Shown: positions 7,456 to 11,486 of the stretch, piece after piece
Position numbering within the stretch: position 1 is the first letter of the stretch
Layout of the letters: every line of letters begins with the position of its first letter
Assembly (NCBI GenBank): GCA_002421985.1
Contig: DISF01000019.1
Location: 5,369-16,854 of the forward strand
Length of the DNA: 11,486 nucleotides
Reading direction: 5' to 3'
DNA from: Roseovarius sp. UBA6217
Lineage (GTDB): Bacteria > Pseudomonadota > Alphaproteobacteria > Rhodobacterales > Rhodobacteraceae
Program-made: the position numbers and the translations under genes
The notes under the pieces: generated by a model
Seen by the model: the letters and a program-made list of their open reading frames with translations, nothing else
Told to the model about the DNA's origin: nothing
Databases searched by the model: none

Positions 7456-7550
7456 GCGCGGCGGCGCGTAAACGCGCCTTGATTCCGCGCAAAGGGGGGT
7501 GCGCCCTGAACGTCCCCTTAAGGCACTTCACGACGCCTGCCGCGCCGCAT
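7424..7550 (-). repeat. 3'-end repeat element, copy B (most complete)
   Basis: Read on minus, about 45 bp after the tyrS stop. Order: ATGCGGCGCGG start (7550), box CCTTAAGGGGACGTT (7523-7509), a CCCCCC tract (7498-7493), then the two-tier hairpin. The outer stem is CCGCGC/GCGCGG (7485-7490 with 7456-7461) and the inner stem GGCGCG-TTTA-CGCGCC (7463-7478), with bulged AATCAA (7484-7479). The terminator stem follows. The core GCGCGGAATCAAGGCGCG is identical in copy C. By hand count, B and C also agree at 30 of 42 ungapped positions upstream of and including the GGGACGTT box. A structured 3'UTR or small-RNA gene is the inferred role. Confidence 0.8.
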
Positions 7551-7595
7551 ACCAGGGCGGCTCATCAAGGGGCAATATCTGTCAGATGTCGGACA

Positions 7596-8843
7596 CTAAC
7601 CCGCCACCCGCACCAGCGCGTGACGCTTCTTGCCCGCCGAGAGCTTGATGGGCGAGGCAAGCGCGCCTGCGTCGAGCATCAGCCCCGCATCGGTGAGCGG
7701 CGCATCGTCGAGGCGGGCGCCGTTCTCGGCGATGAGGCGCTTGGCCTCCTTGCCGGATTTCGCCAGCCCCGCGCGCACGATCAGTTGCACGATGGAAATA
7801 CCGCCCGCCACCTCGGCGGCGGTCAGGTCGAGCGTTGGCAGGTCATCGCCCACGCCGCCGCGCTCGAACACTTCGCGGGCGGTGGCCTCGGCGGCCTGCG
7901 CGGCCTCGGTGCCGTGCAGAAGGGTGGTCACCTGATTGGCGAGGATGATCTTGGCCTCGTTGATCTCGGAGCCTTCGAGCGCACCGAGGCGGTCGCACTC
8001 CTCGACCGGCAATTCGGTATAGAGCTTGAGGAAGCGCCCGGTATCGGCGTCGGTGGTGTTGCGCCAGAACTGCCAGAATTCGTAAGGGGAAAGCAGGTCG
8101 CCATCGAGCCAGACAGCACCCCCCGCCGACTTGCCCATCTTGCGCCCGTCCGAGGTGGTCAGCAAGGGCGAGGTGAGGCCGTAAACCTGCGTGTCGATCA
8201 CCCGGCGGGTGAGGTCGATGCCCGAGACGATATTGCCCCATTGATCCGAGCCGCCCATCTGGAGCACGCAGCCGTGGCGGCGGTAAAGCTCCAGAAAATC
8301 ATAGGCTTGCAGGATCATGTAGTTGAATTCGAGGAACGATAGCGATTGCTCGCGGTCCAGACGGGATTTCACGCTCTCGAAGGACAGCATCCGGTTCACC
8401 GAGAAATGCCGCCCGATATCGCGCAGGAAATCGAGGTAATTCAGCCCGTCGAGCCATTCGGCATTGTCGAGCATCAGCGCGCCACCATCCTCATAGGCGA
8501 GGTAACGCGCGAAGACGCGGTTCATGCCGTTGATATTGGCGGCGATCTGGTCGGGCGAGAGCAGCGGGCGCTCGTCCGAGCGAAAGCTTGGATCGCCCAC
8601 CTTGGTGGTGCCGCCGCCCATGAGCGTGATCGGCCGGTGCCCGCATTTCTGCAACCAGCGCAGCATCATGATGTTCAACAGATGCCCGACATGAAGCGAT
8701 TTCGCGGTGGCGTCATAGCCGATATAGGCGGTCACCTGACCGGCCCGCAGCGCCGTATCAAGCCCCTCGATATCGGTGCAATCCGCGAGATAGCCGCGCG
8801 CCTGCATGATGTGCAGGAAATCCGATTTCGGCTGATAGGTCAT
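7596..8843 (-). CDS. tyrS: Tyrosyl-tRNA synthetase
   Basis: Class I aminoacyl-tRNA synthetase that charges tRNA-Tyr in the cytoplasm. It is 415 aa from ATG 8843, close to the usual bacterial length. The catalytic core shows YIGYDATAKSLHVGH (40-54), with HVGH as the HIGH motif, and the substrate-site stretches YMILQAYDF (175-183) and MGGSDQWGN (196-204). KMGKS (235-239) stands for KMSKS. The C-terminal S4-like RNA-binding domain is about 349-412. The reading frame stays open upstream to 9131, but those residues overlap anmK on the other strand and have no homology look. The ribosome site before ATG 8843 is weak (GGGA). The gene is divergent from anmK, and repeat copy B with a terminator follows it. 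Confidence 0.96.
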   Translation of the reverse strand: MTYQPKSDFLHIMQARGYLADCTDIEGLDTALRAGQVTAYIGYDATAKSLHVGHLLNIMMLRWLQKCGHRPITLMGGGTTKVGDPSFRSDERPLLSPDQIAANINGMNRVFARYLAYEDGGALMLDNAEWLDGLNYLDFLRDIGRHFSVNRMLSFESVKSRLDREQSLSFLEFNYMILQAYDFLELYRRHGCVLQMGGSDQWGNIVSGIDLTRRVIDTQVYGLTSPLLTTSDGRKMGKSAGGAVWLDGDLLSPYEFWQFWRNTTDADTGRFLKLYTELPVEECDRLGALEGSEINEAKIILANQVTTLLHGTEAAQAAEATAREVFERGGVGDDLPTLDLTAAEVAGGISIVQLIVRAGLAKSGKEAKRLIAENGARLDDAPLTDAGLMLDAGALASPIKLSAGKKRHALVRVAG

Positions 8844-8906
8844 GGTGCTTGTCCCGCTTTGATTTGCGCGGCATGTATAGGCAGTCGCGGGGTGAAGGAA
8901 AAGACC
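8844..8906. promoter_or_regulatory. Divergent promoter region, tyrS / anmK
   Basis: Only 63 bp separate the two starts. TGTATA (8874-8879) reads TATACA on minus, with TTTTCC 17 nt before it, which is a weak sigma-70-like pair for tyrS. TATAGG (8876-8881) on + overlaps it and could be part of the anmK promoter. No T-box or other tRNA-sensing leader is visible, and there is no space for one. AAGGAA (8895-8900) is the anmK ribosome site. Confidence 0.3.
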
Positions 8907-9998
8907 ATGTTGAAGGCGGGGCGCGTGCGGGCGCTTGGGGCGATGTCGGGCACCTCGCTCGATGGCGTGGACGCGGCCATGATCGAGACCGATGGCGAGG
9001 TGATTTCGGGCTTTGGCCCGGTGGCCTATCGCGCCTACACGCCGGGCGAGAGGGCGGTATTGCGGGCCGCGCTCGGGCGCTGGACCGGCCCCGAAGTGGA
9101 GGAGGCCGCGCGCGTGGTGGAGGCCGCGCATGTCGAGGTTTTACGCGGTTTCGACGACGCGGCGCTGGTGGGGTTTCACGGCCAGACGCTGGCACACGAG
9201 CCGCGCGGGCGCGGCACGCATCAGGCAGGCTGTGGCGCGGCGCTGGCGCGCGCGCTGGGGGTGCCGGTGGTGTGGGATTTTCGCAGCGCCGATGTGCGTT
9301 TTGGCGGCGAGGGCGCGCCGCTGGCACCATTCTATCATTTCGCCTGTGCGAAATGGATGGGCGCGGCGGCACCGCTCGCGTTTCTCAACCTCGGCGGCGT
9401 GGGCAACCTGACGTGGGTCGATCCACGCCGCGCGCGCCCCGAGGAGGATGGCGCGCTTCTGGCCTTTGACACCGGGCCTGCGAATGCGCCGCTCAACGAT
9501 CTGGTGCAGGCGCGGCTGGGGGCGGAATGTGACCGTGACGGCGCGCTGGCGCGGCGGGGGCGGGTGGCGCAAGGCGCGCTGGAGCTGTTCCTTGACGAGC
9601 CGTATTTTACCCGGATGCCGCCCAAATCTCTGGATCGCGACGCATTCGCCGAGATGGTGGCGCTGGTGGGCGAATTGAGCGATGCGGATGCCGCCGCGAC
9701 GCTGACGGCGATGGCGGCGGCGGCGGTGATGCGCGGGATGGAGCATTGCCCGTCCCCGCCCGCCCGCGTGCTGGTGACGGGGGGCGGGCGGCATAACCCG
9801 GTGATGATGGAGATGCTGCGCGCGAGCCTTGGCTGCCCGGTGGCACCGGTCGAGGCGGCGGGGCTTGACGGCGACATGCTGGAGGCGCAGGCTTTTGCGC
9901 ATCTGGCGGTGCGGGTGGCGCGGGGGCTACCCACATCCTGCCCCGGCACCACGGGGGTGCGCGCCGCCGTCTCGGGCGGCACGCTGAGCAGGCCGTGA
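8907..9998 (+). CDS. anmK: Anhydro-N-acetylmuramic acid kinase
   Basis: Cytoplasmic sugar kinase of the peptidoglycan recycling pathway. It hydrates and phosphorylates 1,6-anhydro-MurNAc to MurNAc-6-phosphate. It is 363 aa from ATG 8907, with AAGGAA 6 nt upstream. Family marks are AMSGTSLDGVDAA (12-24), GFHGQTLAH (89-97), DFRSADVRFGGEGAPLAP (124-141) with the likely catalytic Asp129, LNLGGVGNLT (160-169), FDTGPANAPLND (187-198), and VTGGGRHNPVMM near the C-terminus. The ORF is open to 8346, but that extension is antisense to tyrS and is rejected. An 11-bp tandem duplication lies at the stop codon. The downstream PLP enzyme begins 52 bp later on the same strand and is probably co-transcribed, though no metabolic link is evident. 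Confidence 0.95.
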   Translation: MLKAGRVRALGAMSGTSLDGVDAAMIETDGEVISGFGPVAYRAYTPGERAVLRAALGRWTGPEVEEAARVVEAAHVEVLRGFDDAALVGFHGQTLAHEPRGRGTHQAGCGAALARALGVPVVWDFRSADVRFGGEGAPLAPFYHFACAKWMGAAAPLAFLNLGGVGNLTWVDPRRARPEEDGALLAFDTGPANAPLNDLVQARLGAECDRDGALARRGRVAQGALELFLDEPYFTRMPPKSLDRDAFAEMVALVGELSDADAAATLTAMAAAAVMRGMEHCPSPPARVLVTGGGRHNPVMMEMLRASLGCPVAPVEAAGLDGDMLEAQAFAHLAVRVARGLPTSCPGTTGVRAAVSGGTLSRP

Positions 9999-10006
9999 GC
10001 AGGCCG
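9985..10006. repeat. 11-bp tandem duplication at the anmK stop
   Basis: TGAGCAGGCCG occurs twice back to back (9985-9995, 9996-10006), followed by TGAC. The anmK stop TGA (9996-9998) is the start of the second unit. Because the sequence after the pair also begins TGA, the anmK product would be the same with one copy. The duplication also creates the in-frame GTG at 10006, which should not be used as the next gene's start. Confidence 0.8.
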
Positions 10007-10050
10007 TGACGCCGGGCCATGACATGACACTAAAAAAGGATCTCGACAGG

Positions 10051-11187
10051 ATGGATGACAGGCTCAAACCCGCGACCATCGCGGCGCAGGCGGCAGGGGC
10101 GCAGGACGTGGCCACGGGCGGCGTCGTGCCGGGGATCAGCCTTGCCAGCACCTATCTGCGGGGCGAGGATTACGGGCTCTTGCGCCCCGGGAATACCTAT
10201 GGCCGCGACCAGAACGACACCGTGCGCCAGGCCGAGGAGGTGGTGCGCGCGCTTGAAGGGGCGGCGGCGAGCCTGCTTTTCCCCAGTGGAATGGCGGCGG
10301 TGGCGGCGGTGTTCCGGGCGCTGCCTTCGGGCGCGCGGGTGGTGATGCAGACCGGCATCTACTGGGGCACGCTGAAATGGGTGCGCGAGTATTGCGTGCG
10401 CCGGGCGATCATACTGGACGAGGTGGAGGCATCCGACGCGGGCGCACTGGCGGCGGCGTGCCGGTCCTCGGCGGATATGGTCTGGATCGAGACACCGTCG
10501 AACCCGTGGCTGCGCTGCGTCGATATCACCGCTGCCGCCGGGCACGCGCACAAGGCGGGCGCGGTGCTGGTGGTCGATGGCACGGCGGCGACGCCGGTGC
10601 TTACCCGCGCGCTCGATCTGGGGGCGGATGTGGCGATGCATTCGGCGACCAAGGCGCTGAACGGGCATTCCGACGTGCTGGCGGGCGTGCTGTCGTGCCG
10701 CGATGCGAGCCTGCCGATGTGGGCCGAGATCGCGACCGACCGGCACGACGCGGGGGCCATCATCGGGCCGTTCGAGGCGTGGCTCCTGATGCGGGGCATG
10801 CGCACGCTGCCCTTGCGGATGGAGCGGATGTGCGCCAACGCGCAGGCGGTGGCAGAATGGCTCGATGCGCATGAGGGGGTAGAGGCGGTGCTCTATCCCG
10901 GCCTGCCGGGGCACGAGGGGCACGAGGTGGCGGCGCGGCAGATGCGCGGCGGCTATGGCTATCTGCTGTCGTTTCTGGTGAAGGGCGACCGGGCGCGCGC
11001 GCTCGAGGTGGTGGGACGGCTGCGGCTCTGGCACCGGGCGACATCCCTGGGCGGCGTCGAGAGCCTGGTGGAACACCGCCACACCATCGAGCCGCATACC
11101 GGGATACCCGAGACATTGGTGCGCCTGTCGGCGGGGATCGAGGACGCGGGGGATCTGATTGCGGATTTGGCGGGGGCGCTGGGGTGA
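10051..11187 (+). CDS. PLP-dependent trans-sulfuration enzyme (MetB/MetC type)
   Basis: Fold-type I PLP enzyme of the Cys/Met metabolism family, 378 aa. It is probably a cystathionine beta-lyase or gamma-synthase in the cytoplasm. ATG 10051 is preferred because AAGGA (10036-10040) lies upstream; ATG 10024 and GTG 10006 are in-frame alternatives. Seen are NTYGRDQNDT (48-57) with the phosphate-contacting Tyr/Arg, LFPSGMAAV (76-84), ETPSNP (147-152), Asp176 for the PLP ring nitrogen, Schiff-base Lys201 in SATKALNGHSD, FEAWLLMRGMRTLPLR (241-256), and C-terminal TSLGGVESL. Two spots differ from the common pattern: VDGTAATP where DNT-F/W-A is usual, and TKA where TKY is usual. Substrate preference within the family cannot be settled from sequence alone, so no symbol is given. 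It follows anmK. Confidence 0.9.
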   Translation: MDDRLKPATIAAQAAGAQDVATGGVVPGISLASTYLRGEDYGLLRPGNTYGRDQNDTVRQAEEVVRALEGAAASLLFPSGMAAVAAVFRALPSGARVVMQTGIYWGTLKWVREYCVRRAIILDEVEASDAGALAAACRSSADMVWIETPSNPWLRCVDITAAAGHAHKAGAVLVVDGTAATPVLTRALDLGADVAMHSATKALNGHSDVLAGVLSCRDASLPMWAEIATDRHDAGAIIGPFEAWLLMRGMRTLPLRMERMCANAQAVAEWLDAHEGVEAVLYPGLPGHEGHEVAARQMRGGYGYLLSFLVKGDRARALEVVGRLRLWHRATSLGGVESLVEHRHTIEPHTGIPETLVRLSAGIEDAGDLIADLAGALG

Positions 11188-11315
11188 GGGGGGGTGAGCT
11201 TGGCGCGAGCTTTGCAAATTTTTGTCCGTTTCCCGACAGCGGGCTTGATCAGGTTGCTTTGCTTGAAAGGCTTGAAGTTCTTATTGATGAAAATGGAAAC
11301 GTTTTAGACCGCTGA
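11184..11315 (+). CDS. Possible 43-codon ORF or gene remnant
   Basis: An open frame runs from GTG 11184, overlapping the PLP-enzyme stop as GTGA, to TGA 11313-11315. It lies in an AT-richer pocket. The C-terminal half (QVALLERLEVLIDENGNVLDR, minus its first residue) looks like a real amphipathic helix with an acidic tail. The first residues come from a G run and look poor, and no separate ribosome site is seen. It may be a coupled small protein, the tail of a decayed gene, or chance. No family recognised. Confidence 0.25.
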   Translation: MRGGELGASFANFCPFPDSGLDQVALLERLEVLIDENGNVLDR

Positions 11316-11412
11316 TTGAGTTGGCAAACACGACGAATTCAGCATCTTATAAGTCCGCGACCTGCGCGGCAAACGTCAGTTGTCGTAAATTTGCCTCTAG
11401 CAACGCGGCGCA

Positions 11413-11486
11413 ATGCGGTGCTGAACGCTTCGCGAATACCTTGAATGGGACGTTGAAACATCCCCCCGCGCGGAATCAAGGCGCGC
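11413..11486 (+). repeat. 3'-end repeat element, copy C (cut by window end)
   Basis: On the same strand as the PLP enzyme and 226 bp after its stop. ATGCGG at 11413, box CCTTGAATGGGACGTT (11439-11454), CCCCCC (11462-11467), then GCGCGG (11468-11473), AATCAA (11474-11479) and GGCGCG (11480-11485), where the window stops. By analogy with copy B, the next bases should supply CGCGCC, then CCGCGC, then a terminator stem with a C-rich loop. Confidence 0.7.

Noticed and set aside
8346..8906. Upstream extension of the anmK reading frame
   Set aside because: It is antisense to tyrS, looks like shadow sequence, and the family start MLKAGRVRALGAMSGTSLDG fits ATG 8907 with a good ribosome site.
8844..9131. 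Upstream extension of the tyrS reading frame
   Set aside because: It runs across anmK on the other strand; family length and start fit ATG 8843.
10030..11217. Minus-strand open frame (395 codons) opposite the PLP enzyme
   Set aside because: Shadow frame of a well-supported gene; composition dominated by Arg, His, Pro and Gln with no motifs.

Overview
The window looks like chromosomal DNA from a GC-rich alphaproteobacterium, most likely of the Rhodobacteraceae (Roseobacter/Rhodobacter group). The evidence is the very high GC content, the protein sequence style, and the gene neighbourhood: divergent aroK-aroB against a xerD/CNNM operon, and tyrS divergent from anmK. No phage, insertion sequence, tRNA, rRNA or CRISPR array was seen, and nearly everything is ordinary housekeeping.

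Layout: (1) an Fbp-type ABC transporter ATPase on + (137-1222); (2) a leftward operon on -, read from 5489 down to 1509: a 49-aa membrane peptide, a secreted 505-aa alanine-rich protein of unknown function, the Xer recombinase xerD, and a CNNM/CorC-type transporter; (3) the rightward shikimate pair aroK-aroB (5599-7271), overlapping by ATGA; (4) tyrS on - (7596-8843); (5) anmK and a PLP-dependent trans-sulfuration enzyme on + (8907-11187), followed by an AT-richer pocket holding a possible 43-codon ORF. Functions are aromatic amino acid precursors (aroK, aroB), tyrosine charging (tyrS), sulfur amino acid metabolism, peptidoglycan recycling (anmK), chromosome dimer resolution (xerD), and ion and solute transport.

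The most interesting signal lies between genes. All five transcription-unit ends in the window carry a diverged copy of one repeated 3' element, always on the same strand as the gene before it: A after the ABC ATPase, D after the CNNM gene, E after aroB, B after tyrS, and C after the PLP enzyme (C is cut by the window edge). The parts in order are: a box close to CTTGAAGGGGACGTTG; a C-rich tract; a two-tier hairpin with a bulged AATCAA (in A, B and the visible half of C); GCCGCGC; and a stem with an A-G mismatch and, in A and B, a GCCCCCC loop, followed by T residues and often GCAACG. The stems differ in sequence between copies but still pair. This points to a conserved RNA element that probably includes the terminator, and possibly to a multicopy small-RNA or 3'UTR family. 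I cannot tell from here whether it has been described before.
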